Below are positions 6,615 through 15,116 of a DNA stretch of 64,000 bases, piece by piece. The stretch comes from Bacteroidota bacterium (GTDB taxonomy: Bacteria > Bacteroidota > Bacteroidia > B-17B0 > Aurantibacillaceae). The stretch lies in contig JAHBTI010000010.1 of NCBI GenBank assembly GCA_019638705.1, positions 41,549 through 105,548 on the forward strand, read 5' to 3'. The notes under the pieces are model-generated. The model did no database searches, had not been told where the DNA came from, and saw only the letters and a program-made list of their open reading frames with translations. The position numbers and the translations under genes are program-made. The number at the start of each line of letters is the position of its first letter. Within the stretch, counting starts at the first letter, position 1.

Positions 6615-8891
6615 ATGAAAACGAGCATTACCTTTTTACTTTTTTTATTGCTTGCCTTTTTTGCTGCGCAGAGCCAAACACAAACTTGGCAATGGGCAAA
6701 GCGCGTGGGTACTGTAAACGACAATAACGGCAACCCTTTTAATCCTACATACAACGAGGCTATTAGTGATGTGAAAGCAGATAAATACGGAAACTCCTAT
6801 GCCGTAGGCTATTTTTATTCTGACCCTACTTTTGTGAATGTAACTAACGGACTGCCCGCCACAGGCGGTTATGGTGGACTTGACGGGTACTTAATAAAAT
6901 ACAACTCTTGCGGTAGTACTGTGTGGTGGCGCAGAGTTGGGAGCGTGGGCGATGATGGATTGAGTTCATTGGTATTTGATAATAACGGAAACATACAGGT
7001 ATTAAGTGGTGCTGCCTCTACTGCCACTATTGACGGTAATAATGGAATAGATACGATAATTAGCGGTGGTGGTACATTTATTGCAAAATTTGATACCGCA
7101 GGAAACTTTATAAACAAATTAGATGTTCCGAATGTGGGCAAACTATTTATTACAAGTCAGGGAGATTATTTTTTGACAAATGGAATAACAGGAGCGAGGG
7201 TAAACACATTGGGGGTAACAACAGCCACTTATGCTTATGCTACTGCTACTGCGGCTCCTGGCATTTACGGTATAGCCCTTGACAAAAATGATAATGTATA
7301 TCTCTCAGGTAACTTTAATAAACTCATAAATATAGCACAAGGAACGACCTTAGTGCCTGTTGGGACAACTGTATCTCCTAATACTTATTATCCAAATAGC
7401 TTAGTGATGAAATTTTCTTCTACTGGAACTCTGTTATGGTACAACACGAGTAACAATACAAACATTGGTGGTGATGTTTTAGATGGCGGCGCAATACTTG
7501 ATACTTCTCAGAATGTGCTTTATTGTGGTGGGAAGACAGGTTTTGGAACAAATGTTGTTTTTGGTTATACAGTTAATGTTGTGTCCGTAGCGGGAATGAT
7601 TTTCCGCTTTGATTGTAACACGGGAAATTTACTATCTGGAACAACTGGTACTTTTAGCTTAAACGGCAAAATAAAAGTAGATTGTTCTGATATAGACAAC
7701 TATGTTCACTGCGATGGATTAATTTTTGGTAATAACAATACTCTAACATTTAACACTATTACTGTTAGTGCTAATGGACTGCGACAAAGTTATATAGGTA
7801 AATTTGATGCGTCAGGCAATGTTATTAATATAACTATGCTGCCTCAATCAGGTTCTCTACACGAAGCAATTAACGGTTTAGACGTAAACGAACAAGGCAA
7901 CGTATATATAGGCGGTATGTTTGGCGGCACATTAGACAGCGCAGGTACAGCCGTAAACATCATAGGCGGTACAGTAGATGGCTTTGTAGCCAAATATGGT
8001 TTTGCCTGTAACAGCAGCGGCACCAGCCTAAGCCCGCTGCCCCCTACAAGTTTGGCGGCACAATACCAAGCCACACTTACCAATTATGTAACATGGATAG
8101 ATAATGCGCAGTATGAAAACAACTATGAGTTGTGGTATAATACCAACAGCAACCCTACATTTTCTTTGCTTGCCACTTTGCCCGCCAATACTACAAGCTA
8201 TACGCATACGAGTTTAGCATACAATACCACCTACTGCTATAAAGCCCGCGCCGTAAATAACATAGGTGCAAGTTTCTTTACCAATGTGGGCTGCGCCGCT
8301 ACCCCTACTACCGGTGGCGGTACAGGCACAGCCCCCAACGCACCGCTTAACTTAACTGCCGTAAACAACGGCAGCCTCACTAATAACGTAGCGTGGAATG
8401 ATAACAGCAACAATGAAGATAATTTTGAGTTGCATTACACAACAGGCAGCGCAGCAAATTATTCATTGTTGGCTACACTACCTGCCAATACTACAAGCTA
8501 TACGCACACAGGTTTAAGCTATACAACTACTTATTGCTATAAAGTAGCGGCTACCAACAGCGCAGGCAGCAGCGCGTTTAGTAACACGGCTTGCGCTACC
8601 ACGCCCGCCGCGCCTGATAGTACCATAGGTATAGTTAAGTTGAAAGATGAAAGTTTAACCTTGAGAGTTTACCCGAACCCTGCCAACACAGAAATTTATT
8701 TTGATGTGCCAGGCAACGAAAAACAAATACATATTGAGTTATACAATATGCTCGGCAGTTTGGTAATAAGCAAAAAGAATTACACTAACCGCAGCGCAAT
8801 AAGCATAAGCACACTGAGCAAAGGCGTGTATTACTACAAAGTAATACTGCCAAAAGGCGAGTTTGCGGGTAAGGTGGTGAAAGAGGAATAA
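6615..8891 (+). CDS. T9SS-exported protein with two fibronectin III domains and type A sorting domain
   Basis: The 758-residue protein starts MKTSITFLLFLLLAFFAAQSQ, a Sec signal peptide. Residues about 50-470 contain SBBP-like propeller repeats (DKYGNSYAVGYF, DKNDNVYLSGNF, NEQGNVYIGGMFGG). Two fibronectin III domains follow at about 478-565 and 577-662; they share ATLPANTTSYTHT and a near-identical Tyr-Cys-Tyr-Lys strand. The last 77 residues (LRVYPNPANTEIYFDV through KGVYYYKVILPKGEFAGKVV) are a T9SS type A C-terminal sorting domain, so the protein crosses the outer membrane through the PorP/GldKLMN machinery encoded at 28921-35177. It is probably surface-bound. Substrate or partner is unknown. 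Confidence 0.88.
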   Translation: MKTSITFLLFLLLAFFAAQSQTQTWQWAKRVGTVNDNNGNPFNPTYNEAISDVKADKYGNSYAVGYFYSDPTFVNVTNGLPATGGYGGLDGYLIKYNSCGSTVWWRRVGSVGDDGLSSLVFDNNGNIQVLSGAASTATIDGNNGIDTIISGGGTFIAKFDTAGNFINKLDVPNVGKLFITSQGDYFLTNGITGARVNTLGVTTATYAYATATAAPGIYGIALDKNDNVYLSGNFNKLINIAQGTTLVPVGTTVSPNTYYPNSLVMKFSSTGTLLWYNTSNNTNIGGDVLDGGAILDTSQNVLYCGGKTGFGTNVVFGYTVNVVSVAGMIFRFDCNTGNLLSGTTGTFSLNGKIKVDCSDIDNYVHCDGLIFGNNNTLTFNTITVSANGLRQSYIGKFDASGNVINITMLPQSGSLHEAINGLDVNEQGNVYIGGMFGGTLDSAGTAVNIIGGTVDGFVAKYGFACNSSGTSLSPLPPTSLAAQYQATLTNYVTWIDNAQYENNYELWYNTNSNPTFSLLATLPANTTSYTHTSLAYNTTYCYKARAVNNIGASFFTNVGCAATPTTGGGTGTAPNAPLNLTAVNNGSLTNNVAWNDNSNNEDNFELHYTTGSAANYSLLATLPANTTSYTHTGLSYTTTYCYKVAATNSAGSSAFSNTACATTPAAPDSTIGIVKLKDESLTLRVYPNPANTEIYFDVPGNEKQIHIELYNMLGSLVISKKNYTNRSAISISTLSKGVYYYKVILPKGEFAGKVVKEE

Positions 8892-8918
8892 ATGAAAACA
8901 AATTGCAGGTGAACTGTG

Positions 8919-8948
8919 TTGCCGGACAGAAGATAAAAAATAACTTTG
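8919..8948 (+). promoter_or_regulatory. Promoter for folB
   Basis: TTG at 8919-8921, 19 bases, then TAACTTTG at 8941-8948 fits the Bacteroidota promoter consensus exactly. The folB ATG lies 24 bases further on. Confidence 0.65.
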
Positions 8949-8972
8949 TGTTTTAAAATTAACCTAATCTCT

Positions 8973-9326
8973 ATGACCAATTACATAAACATTGAAGGTA
9001 TTAATTTATACGCTTACCACGGTTGCTTGGAAGAAGAAGCAAAAATTGGCGGCGAATACATTGTGGACGTGTATATGAGTACCGACTTTTCTAAAGCCGC
9101 AACATCTGACAACCTCGCAGAAACCATTGATTACTGCACGGTGTATAACATTTGTAAAGTTGAAATGGCAATTCGCAGCAAGTTAATTGAAGCCGTTTGC
9201 GGGCGTATTTATCAAAAATTAAAATCGCAGTTTTCTTCCCTTAAAACCCTGCATGTAAAAGTAACCAAGCTGCTTCCGCCTATGAACGGTAATGTGGACA
9301 AGGTGAGTGTGGAAATAAAAGACTGA
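8973..9326 (+). CDS. folB: Dihydroneopterin aldolase
   Basis: FolB splits 7,8-dihydroneopterin into 6-hydroxymethyl-7,8-dihydropterin and glycolaldehyde in cytoplasmic folate synthesis. The 117-residue protein has the family landmarks: LYAYHGCLEEE near residue 10, the ETIDYCTVY block near 50 (usually DTVDYxxVY), and a C-terminal VKVTKLLPPMNGNVDKVSVEI strand. Length is typical (about 120). I chose the ATG at 8973 because the longer frame begins at a TTG inside the promoter -7 element. It is a single gene with its own promoter and a hairpin at its 3' side. Confidence 0.92.
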   Translation: MTNYINIEGINLYAYHGCLEEEAKIGGEYIVDVYMSTDFSKAATSDNLAETIDYCTVYNICKVEMAIRSKLIEAVCGRIYQKLKSQFSSLKTLHVKVTKLLPPMNGNVDKVSVEIKD

Positions 9327-9344
9327 AAAATTTAATTAAAAAAA

Positions 9345-9410
9345 GCTCCGGCATTTCTGCCGGAGCCAACCCATGAAAAAAACTAAACTAAAATTACATC
9401 TAATTTTAGT
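9345..9410 (+). promoter_or_regulatory. Two adjacent hairpins in the folB-mqnP intergenic region
   Basis: GCTCCGGCA (9345-9353) pairs with TGCCGGAGC (9358-9366) around a TTTC loop. ACTAAAATTA (9387-9396) pairs with TAATTTTAGT (9401-9410) around CATC. The first has an A-run on its left and no T-run on its right, so it is not a normal plus-strand terminator for folB, and no minus-strand gene needs one here. Between the hairpins lies ATGAAAAAAACTAAACT, the start of a 37-codon frame. The pair may be a small structured RNA, a leader element, or an mRNA 3'-end stabiliser. Confidence 0.4.
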
Positions 9411-9548
9411 AAGTCGGCGCAAAACTAACCAACAAATGTATTTTTTCCAAATACTTTTTCAAAAAAAACGCATGAAGTCATACTGAACAATTTCAGCATC
9501 TTTGTCGGATATTTAATTTTGCACTTTCAGTTTTAATTTACGTTTTCT

Positions 9549-10400
9549 ATGAAAAAATACCTTTCACTCATTACTTTCAGCCATACCATTTTTGCATTGC
9601 CTTTTGCTGTGATTGGTTTTTGTTTGGCAATCCGTTCGGGCAACGCACAATTTAGTTTTGAAAAACTGTTGTTGGTGTTGGCTTGCATGGTGTTTGCACG
9701 CAGCGCAGCTATGGCATTTAACCGCTTTGTGGACAGAAAATTTGATGCCATAAACCCGCGCACCGCCAAACGCGAAATTCCTGCGGGCGTAATTTCGCCT
9801 AAGGCTGCACTTACCCTGGTAATTTTGTGTTGCGCGGCATTTGTGCTTTGCGCTTATTTAATAAACACCTTGTGTTTTTATTTATCGCCCCTTGCCTTGC
9901 TTGTGGTTTTGGGTTACAGTTATACCAAACGTTTCACGCCTTTGTGCCATTTAATTTTGGGTGCCGGGCTTGCGCTTGCGCCCATTGGTGCATACATTGC
10001 GCTCACCGAACAGTTTGCGGTTTTACCTGTTTTAATCAGTGTGCTGGTGTTTTTGTGGGTAAGCGGTTTTGATATTATTTATGCCCTGCAGGACGATGAG
10101 TTTGACAAAAGCCAAAATTTAAAATCCATTCCTGCCTACATGGGAAGAAAAAATGCCTTGCGCCTTTCTGAATTTCTGCATTTGCTGGCAGCAATGATTG
10201 TGCTTGCAGCTTACTTTGCAGGAAACTTCGGTTGGTTGTATTTGTTGGGTGCAGCAATGTTTATCGGCTTGCTGATTTACCAACACATTTTAGTAAAACC
10301 AAACGATTTAAGTAAAGTTACGCTCGCTTTTGGAACTACAAACGGTATGGCAAGTGTAATTTTTTGTGTGTTTGTGTGTTCGGATATTTTCTTGTTGTAG
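9549..10400 (+). CDS. mqnP: UbiA-family prenyltransferase, probable menaquinone prenyltransferase
   Basis: This integral membrane enzyme attaches a polyprenyl chain to an aromatic ring. Both Mg-pyrophosphate motifs are visible: N58-x3-D62-x3-D66 (NRFVDRKFD) and D175-x2-Y178-x3-D182-x3-D186 in GFDIIYALQDDEFD. About nine membrane helices surround them; 283 residues is normal for the family. Because mqnD and mqnB of the futalosine pathway lie within 5 kb and no menB/menE-type gene is seen, I infer the menaquinone enzyme MqnP rather than UbiA for ubiquinone. It is a single plus-strand gene between folB and a convergent barrel gene. Confidence 0.85.
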   Translation: MKKYLSLITFSHTIFALPFAVIGFCLAIRSGNAQFSFEKLLLVLACMVFARSAAMAFNRFVDRKFDAINPRTAKREIPAGVISPKAALTLVILCCAAFVLCAYLINTLCFYLSPLALLVVLGYSYTKRFTPLCHLILGAGLALAPIGAYIALTEQFAVLPVLISVLVFLWVSGFDIIYALQDDEFDKSQNLKSIPAYMGRKNALRLSEFLHLLAAMIVLAAYFAGNFGWLYLLGAAMFIGLLIYQHILVKPNDLSKVTLAFGTTNGMASVIFCVFVCSDIFLL

Positions 10401-10417
10401 AAAATTAAAAAGCTGTT

Positions 10418-11245
10418 TTAAATTCCAAACATATATCCGATAGTGGCGGTAAGCTGCCCTGTGAAAAAGTGATGATTGGCGTTTCCGTTGCCCTTGCCTA
10501 AAACCAAACACCGGCGGTAATCGGCATAAGAGGCTTTTCCTGTAAATTCAAACAAGCCGTGTTTTAAAAACTCCAAGCGCAAACCTCCCTCTGCACCAAC
10601 AATCCAACCTGCTATGTGCCAGTTGTTATTTAACCGCTGCCCGAAAATTGTAACATCGGTACGCGGAAAAACAATGCCCGCCCCCGACTTTACTACCGCC
10701 GAAGCAATAAATTTTTTTGAAGGTTTATACAATTCAAATTTTCTAACGGCGTTCACCATCCAAAAATTTGCACCGTCGGTGTGTTCAAAATGTAAAAAAT
10801 TTCCGCCCATCGTGGTGTCTTTGTCAATGGGCACACCGTCAATTTCACCTTTAATGCGCATACGCTGTCCGTCAGTTACCACATATTTTGTGTGGTCGTA
10901 ATTCATTTCAATGCCCCATTTGCTGTTAAACATATACCCCACGCGAAACACAAATTGCGGAATGGTAACATTAATCACATCTTTCAGTTTATCAAAATCG
11001 GGTCTGTCGCCGGCGGTAACGTTGTAAATTGTAAAATCATAATTATCGGGCATACCGCGCAACTCGTTGTATTTACCCGAATGATTTTTAAAATGAATGT
11101 TGCTTTTGCTGTACCATGCGCGGGTGTAACCCCAGCTTAAATAAACCTGTCCGTTTTTTTCTTTTAAAAGTTTCAGCGTATCGGTTGTTTGCGAAAAAGA
11201 AAACGTGCAAACAAGTGTAAAACAGAGCGCGAGAAAATAGTTCAT
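10418..11245 (-). CDS. Outer-membrane beta-barrel protein, unknown function
   Basis: From the Met at 11245 the protein starts MNYFLALCFTLVCTFSFSQ, a Sec signal peptide; the longer frame adds 13 implausible residues that run into tsaE, so I reject it. The mature part alternates polar and hydrophobic strands (FVFRVGYMFNSKWGIEMNYD, AEGGLRLEFLKHGLFEFTGKASY), with the final strand ending GQLTATIGYMFGI, as in 8-10-stranded barrels. It follows tsaE on the same strand with almost no gap, so the two are probably co-transcribed. It has no recognised ligand or enzyme motif. Confidence 0.72.
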   Translation of the reverse strand: MNYFLALCFTLVCTFSFSQTTDTLKLLKEKNGQVYLSWGYTRAWYSKSNIHFKNHSGKYNELRGMPDNYDFTIYNVTAGDRPDFDKLKDVINVTIPQFVFRVGYMFNSKWGIEMNYDHTKYVVTDGQRMRIKGEIDGVPIDKDTTMGGNFLHFEHTDGANFWMVNAVRKFELYKPSKKFIASAVVKSGAGIVFPRTDVTIFGQRLNNNWHIAGWIVGAEGGLRLEFLKHGLFEFTGKASYADYRRCLVLGKGNGNANHHFFTGQLTATIGYMFGI

Positions 11246-11246
11246 A

Positions 11247-11669
11247 TTAAAATTTAGCCGCGTGAAGGTAACGAATATTTCCACTCAGGCTTATTTCCAC
11301 TTTTACGCCTGTGTCCACAAGGTTTTCGGCTAATTCAGCCCATTCAAAAAAACAATAGTCGTTGGAAGCCAAATAATCTTCAACGCCAATGTCCAACAAT
11401 TCTTCCAAAGATTTTAGGCGGTATAAATCAAAATGAAAAATTTTTCCGTTTGGGTACGCATACTCGTTTACAATGCCGTAAGTGGGGCTGCTGAAATTAT
11501 CGGTGCTGCCAAGTGTTTTACAAAGTTCTTTTATCAACGTGGTTTTTCCTGCACCCATAGGCGCGTAAAACAACACTGTTTTTTCGTTGCCGATAAAATC
11601 AAGCAATGTTTTTGCAACCTGCGGTAATTCTTCAATTGACGAAATGCTTATATCCAAAGTGTTTTTCAT
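11247..11669 (-). CDS. tsaE: tRNA threonylcarbamoyladenosine biosynthesis ATPase
   Basis: TsaE is the ATPase that works with TsaB and TsaD to make t6A37 in tRNAs reading ANN codons. The Walker A loop is GAGKTTLIKELCKTLG at about 38-54, followed by the family blocks SSPTYGIVNEY and HFDLYRL and the C-terminal FFEWAE (Walker B-like region with the essential Glu). At 140 residues it is standard length. The start overlaps the stop of the DUF423 gene by four bases (ATGA), which indicates translational coupling. Confidence 0.95.
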   Translation of the reverse strand: MKNTLDISISSIEELPQVAKTLLDFIGNEKTVLFYAPMGAGKTTLIKELCKTLGSTDNFSSPTYGIVNEYAYPNGKIFHFDLYRLKSLEELLDIGVEDYLASNDYCFFEWAELAENLVDTGVKVEISLSGNIRYLHAAKF

Positions 11670-12076
11670 TTCTTCTTAAACACCGAAATTGCCAAACACA
11701 GCCAACCGCCGATAAACAGCAAGCCGCCCAAAGGTGTAATCGGTCCAAGCACGCGAAGAAATTCCAAACCTGATAAACCGCGTGTACACAACAGATACAG
11801 CGAGCCGCTGAACAAAATAATGCCCCACAAAAAAAGCGTGTAAGCGGCGTTTAACAATTTTACATTACCAAAATGTTGTTTCAATAATACAATGGCTAAC
11901 ATAGCCAAGGTGTGATACATTTGATATTTTACGGCGGTATCAAAACCGTTCAGTTGGTCTGCGGTAATTAAACCCGTAGCTAATTGATTTTTTAAAGCAT
12001 GTGCGCCCAATGCGCCAAAAGCTACGGCTATTGCGCCAAGCAAGCCGATAGTGAAAATTTGTTTAGGTAAATTCAT
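11666..12076 (-). CDS. DUF423 family small membrane protein
   Basis: From the Met at 12076 (MNLPKQIFTIGLLGAIAVAFGALGAHAL) the product is 136 residues with four membrane helices. The GALGAHAL motif, TAVKYQMYHTLAMLAI and the C-terminal ITPLGGLLFIGGWLCLA are DUF423 landmarks. The longer frame upstream lies in a repeat and is rejected. The role of the family is unknown. It is translationally coupled to tsaE. Confidence 0.88.
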   Translation of the reverse strand: MNLPKQIFTIGLLGAIAVAFGALGAHALKNQLATGLITADQLNGFDTAVKYQMYHTLAMLAIVLLKQHFGNVKLLNAAYTLFLWGIILFSGSLYLLCTRGLSGLEFLRVLGPITPLGGLLFIGGWLCLAISVFKKK

Positions 12077-12095
12077 GATTTTATTTTTTGTTTCT

Positions 12096-12151
12096 GCCAC
12101 GAATTTCACTAATTCACACAAATAATTTGTGTAATTCGTGAAATTCGTGGC
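12096..12151. repeat. Dispersed palindromic repeat (GCCACGAATTTCAC family)
   Basis: A 56-base near-perfect inverted repeat begins GCCACGAATTTCAC and ends with its complement GTGAAATTCGTGGC. The same left arm appears at 14221-14234. It lies between two minus-strand genes, where it could fold as a strong hairpin in the mRNA and separate the lipoprotein gene from DUF423-tsaE. Confidence 0.75.
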
Positions 12152-12153
12152 TT

Positions 12154-12795
12154 TTACTTTTTCTTTTTCAAAATTTCTTTCATTATTTCTTCATCAGTTT
12201 TTCCGATGAAATGAAGCGCACCCTTTGCGCTTTGGGCATAATCACTTTTTGGAAATTCGTTAATTATTTTTTGATAAAGTTTTTTGGCGTGTTGCTCGTC
12301 ATTCAAATAACTTGGTTCATCATATAATTGTGCCAACAAAAACAAAGCAGCAGGGCGGTTGTCAAAATTCGGATAATCTTCAATGCACTTATCCAACACC
12401 AATTTTGCCTGCGGAAGGTTGTTAATGCTTTTTGCCACCTGTGCCGTTTTAATTAAAAACATGGGCGCGAGGCTGTCGCTGTGGCAATAGTAAGCAAAGT
12501 CGGTAAAGTCTTTAATGGCTTGCTTGGCAGAGGTTTCGTTAATTGCGGTTTGCGACAATAAAATACTGTCTGATTTTCTTGCTGCGAGAAACAATTTTTT
12601 GCAATCGCTTAAATAATTTTTTGCAAGGCGTTTGTTTGTGTCAGGGGTTGAAGTTTGATTTTCTTTTTCGGGTTGTTGCGGTGCAGAACAAAAGGTGAAA
12701 AAGCATGAAAGGAAAATGAATGACAAAAAAATAAAATTTGGTTTCCAAAAAAAGTTCCTGTAAACCGCCGTATTTCTGATGCTGTTTTTACTCAC
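12154..12795 (-). CDS. TPR-containing lipoprotein (YbgF/BamD-like helical repeats)
   Basis: The 213-residue protein has a long N-terminus ending in FLSCFFTFCSAPQQPEKENQ, with a hydrophobic stretch and a cysteine in a lipobox-like setting. A start at an internal codon would give a shorter signal. Residues about 95-200 carry helical repeats typical of TPR (LPQAKLVLDKCIEDYPNFD, ALFLLAQLYDE, AKKLYQKIINEFPKSDYAQSA), the consensus seen in YbgF and BamD-type envelope proteins. No partner gene of the Tol or Bam system is adjacent. Its role is likely scaffolding at the outer membrane. Confidence 0.7.
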   Translation of the reverse strand: MSKNSIRNTAVYRNFFWKPNFIFLSFIFLSCFFTFCSAPQQPEKENQTSTPDTNKRLAKNYLSDCKKLFLAARKSDSILLSQTAINETSAKQAIKDFTDFAYYCHSDSLAPMFLIKTAQVAKSINNLPQAKLVLDKCIEDYPNFDNRPAALFLLAQLYDEPSYLNDEQHAKKLYQKIINEFPKSDYAQSAKGALHFIGKTDEEIMKEILKKKK

Positions 12796-12877
12796 AGCGC
12801 AAAATTACCTGTTTGGGTAACAGATGCCAAATTTATTCTCCGTAAAAAAATACAAGAAAGAAGTTTAACTTTGCGCC

Positions 12878-13378
12878 ATGACATCAGAGGTTTTTACGTT
12901 TATTCGTTGGCTGCACGTTGCTTGCGGCTCGGCGTGGTTCGGCGAAGTTGTAGTGATAAATTTTGTGCTAATTCCTGCATTATCAAAATATCAGGGTGCT
13001 GCACGAAAGGATTTTTTAAACACCATTTTTCCAAAAATATTCCGTTTGGCATCGGTGTTAGCAGCAACAACAGCCATAACAGGAGGTTTTTTGCTTTACA
13101 ATTTTATAGGTTTTGACCTCGGGCTTTTAACACAGCGCGGCACTTGGGGTTGGTCAATAATGATTGCAGGCGGACTTGGCTTGGTGCTTACGCTGTTTCA
13201 TTTTTTTATTGAAAATTTACTGGCACGCAGAGTTGGTGTGGGCAACAGCAATATTTCGCAAGATACGGTGGAGGACATTCATATAAAACTGAAAATTATT
13301 CCGCGACTGGGAATGCTTGTGATTACCATTATATTTTTGTTGATGCTTAACGCAACGCACCGCCTCATCGGGTTTTAA
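12878..13378 (+). CDS. CopD-like integral membrane protein
   Basis: The 166-residue protein has four membrane helices. FIRWLHVACGSAWFGEVVVI at the N-terminus matches the CopD/DUF2269-type family, where the helix-1 histidine (here H13) often binds heme or metal; H128 and H161 are further candidates. TAACTTTG, a -7 promoter element, ends only five bases before the ATG, so the message may be almost leaderless. Its stop overlaps the stop of mqnD (convergent, four bases). Metal or heme binding is inference. Confidence 0.65.
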   Translation: MTSEVFTFIRWLHVACGSAWFGEVVVINFVLIPALSKYQGAARKDFLNTIFPKIFRLASVLAATTAITGGFLLYNFIGFDLGLLTQRGTWGWSIMIAGGLGLVLTLFHFFIENLLARRVGVGNSNISQDTVEDIHIKLKIIPRLGMLVITIIFLLMLNATHRLIGF

Positions 13379-14211
13379 ATTATCATCAATTCCTTTTCGT
13401 CAGCATCAAACAAATTCAATTCTTTGGCTTTGTTAAACATGAGGTTTATGGCTTCACTTCCTGTTTTGCCAAGTTCCACCGAAAAATCGTTTACATACAG
13501 GGCAATGTGTTGTTTCATCACTTCTTCGCTCATGGCTTGCGCGTGTTGGCGCACATAAGGCATGGCACTTTCAGGGTTTTGAAAAGCAAACTGCACACTT
13601 TTTCTAATGAGGCGGTTTACTTTTTGCTGTAAATCCTTATCAAAATTCCGTTTTATCACAATGCCGCCCAAGGGAATTGGCGCGTGAATTAAGCTGTCCC
13701 AGTATTCGCCCAAATCCATAACTTTTTTTAACCCTTTGGCTTGGTATGTAAAACGGTTTTCGTGAATGATTAATCCCGCGTCCACTTCGCCGCGCAACAC
13801 GGCATCTTCAATGTCTGAAAAAAGATATTCTGCTTTGTTTTTCAAATTGGGGAAAGCCAGCGATAACAAAAAATTTGCGGTTGTCATTTTACCGGGGATT
13901 GCCACTTTCATCTCCTCCACTCTTTCAACATTAAAATTTCCATTTTCAACTAAAAGCGGTCCGCAGTTAAAGCCCAAGGCACTGCCCGAACGCAACAAAA
14001 TATAATTCTGCAACACATAACCGTAAGCATGGAAACTTAATTTGGTAATGTCCAATTCGCCGCGCACAGCCTTTTGATTCAGGGTTTCCACATCTTCCAA
14101 TTGCACTTCAAAATCCAAACCTTCGGTGTCAATTTTTTTGTGAACCAAGGCATCAAAAATAAAGCAATCGTTGGGGCAAGGCGAATAGCCTAAAGTTAAT
14201 TTTGTGTTCAT
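13375..14211 (-). CDS. mqnD: 1,4-dihydroxy-6-naphthoate synthase (futalosine pathway)
   Basis: MqnD converts cyclic dehypoxanthinyl futalosine to 1,4-dihydroxy-6-naphthoate in menaquinone synthesis. The start at 14211 gives MNTKLTLGYSPCPNDCFIFD, the classic N-terminus of the family; the longer frame upstream runs into a dispersed repeat and is rejected. Other landmarks are ITKLSFHAYGYVL, GFNCGPLLVE, GKMTTANFLLSLAFP, DAGLIIHENRFTY and PIPLGGIVIKR. At 278 residues it is typical. mqnB is the next gene upstream on the same strand, and mqnP is 3 kb away, so at least three steps of the pathway map here. Confidence 0.95.
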   Translation of the reverse strand: MNTKLTLGYSPCPNDCFIFDALVHKKIDTEGLDFEVQLEDVETLNQKAVRGELDITKLSFHAYGYVLQNYILLRSGSALGFNCGPLLVENGNFNVERVEEMKVAIPGKMTTANFLLSLAFPNLKNKAEYLFSDIEDAVLRGEVDAGLIIHENRFTYQAKGLKKVMDLGEYWDSLIHAPIPLGGIVIKRNFDKDLQQKVNRLIRKSVQFAFQNPESAMPYVRQHAQAMSEEVMKQHIALYVNDFSVELGKTGSEAINLMFNKAKELNLFDADEKELMII

Positions 14212-14220
14212 GTTGTTTTT

Positions 14221-14340
14221 GCCACGAATTTCACGAATAATAGTGAATGTTGTTACGTCGAGTAATAGTGAATGTGTCACGTCGAGCGAAGTCGAGACGT
14301 GTTTCTGTAATGTTCATTTCTCGACTTCGCTCGAAATGAC
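14221..14340. repeat. Composite dispersed repeat between mqnD and mqnB
   Basis: It begins with GCCACGAATTTCAC, shared with 12096. A 24-25-base tandem duplication follows (TAATAGTGAATG...ACGTCGAG at 14238-14262 and 14263-14286). The 22-base arm starting GTCACGTCGAGCGAAG (14276-14297) pairs with 14319-14340 in 20 of 22 positions. It is a nested non-coding repeat, probably MITE- or REP-like. Confidence 0.7.
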
Positions 14341-14358
14341 AAAATATTTATTCGTTCA

Positions 14359-14988
14359 TTAGCGGCATATATCTTTTAAAAGTTCAATTAGTGTTTCATT
14401 CAAATTTTTTATCGCCAAGGGAATGTTCCAATTTCCTTTGTTACGTTTTTCCACTTGGTTGCTGACAGCACGCAGTTGCAAGGCTTTCCAGTTATTGGCA
14501 TTTGCCGCATGAATAAACGCCGCGCTTTCCATAGTTTCAATATCGGGATTGTGTTTTTTTACAGCACTTGCTATGCTTTGCTCGTTGCCGTGAACGGTGT
14601 TTACCGTAATGCCTTTTGCCGTTTTAATTTGTTTGGTAAAATCATTTTCAAAAACGGAATTTAACTTCACACATTGCGCAGCAAAACCCAATTCGTCAAT
14701 GCTTAAAAATTTTCCTCCGTCTTCCGCGCCCATTTCACTAAAGCAATCTTCGTTCACCTGCACAACATCGCCAATGTTGTGTTTATTAAAACTTCCCGCA
14801 ATGCCCGCGTTAATTACCAAATCAAATTTTTCGTGGTGAAGTTTTCCCAATTCAAATGCCGTGTTTACCATGCCCACGCCTGTAATGCAAATTTTTACAG
14901 ATACGTTTTCTGTTTTAAAATTTTTGAGAAACGCCGTGCAAGGCTCAATTTCAAACGGCGTGGCACTTACAAGCAGGAGTTTTATCAT
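14359..14988 (-). CDS. mqnB: Futalosine hydrolase
   Basis: MqnB removes hypoxanthine from futalosine in menaquinone synthesis. The fold is that of nucleoside phosphorylases/hydrolases: LLLVSATPFEIEP at the N-terminus, CITGVGMVNTAFELGK, DLVINAGIAGSF, and the substrate-binding IETMESAAFIHAA. The RAVSNQVEKRNKGNWNIPLA block near the C-terminus is characteristic of MqnB as opposed to MTA/SAH nucleosidase. Length (209) fits. It sits just upstream of mqnD on the same strand, separated by the 14221-14340 repeat. Confidence 0.93.
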   Translation of the reverse strand: MIKLLLVSATPFEIEPCTAFLKNFKTENVSVKICITGVGMVNTAFELGKLHHEKFDLVINAGIAGSFNKHNIGDVVQVNEDCFSEMGAEDGGKFLSIDELGFAAQCVKLNSVFENDFTKQIKTAKGITVNTVHGNEQSIASAVKKHNPDIETMESAAFIHAANANNWKALQLRAVSNQVEKRNKGNWNIPLAIKNLNETLIELLKDICR

Positions 14989-15116
14989 GGCGTAAAAGTA
15001 AGATTAAAAACATTTAAACCACATAGACACATAGAATTGCAGAGTTTGTTGCCGAAGAATATAAGTGTTAAAGGCGATGCACTAAACGTAAAGGTGTTGG
15101 AGCAAACTCGTATTTT

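Noticed and set aside
9373..9486. 37-codon frame MKKTKLKLHLILVSRRKT... as a gene
   Set aside because: Its sequence is dictated by a perfect palindrome; no ribosome-binding site or homologue is known to me. Kept only as part of a possible RNA element.
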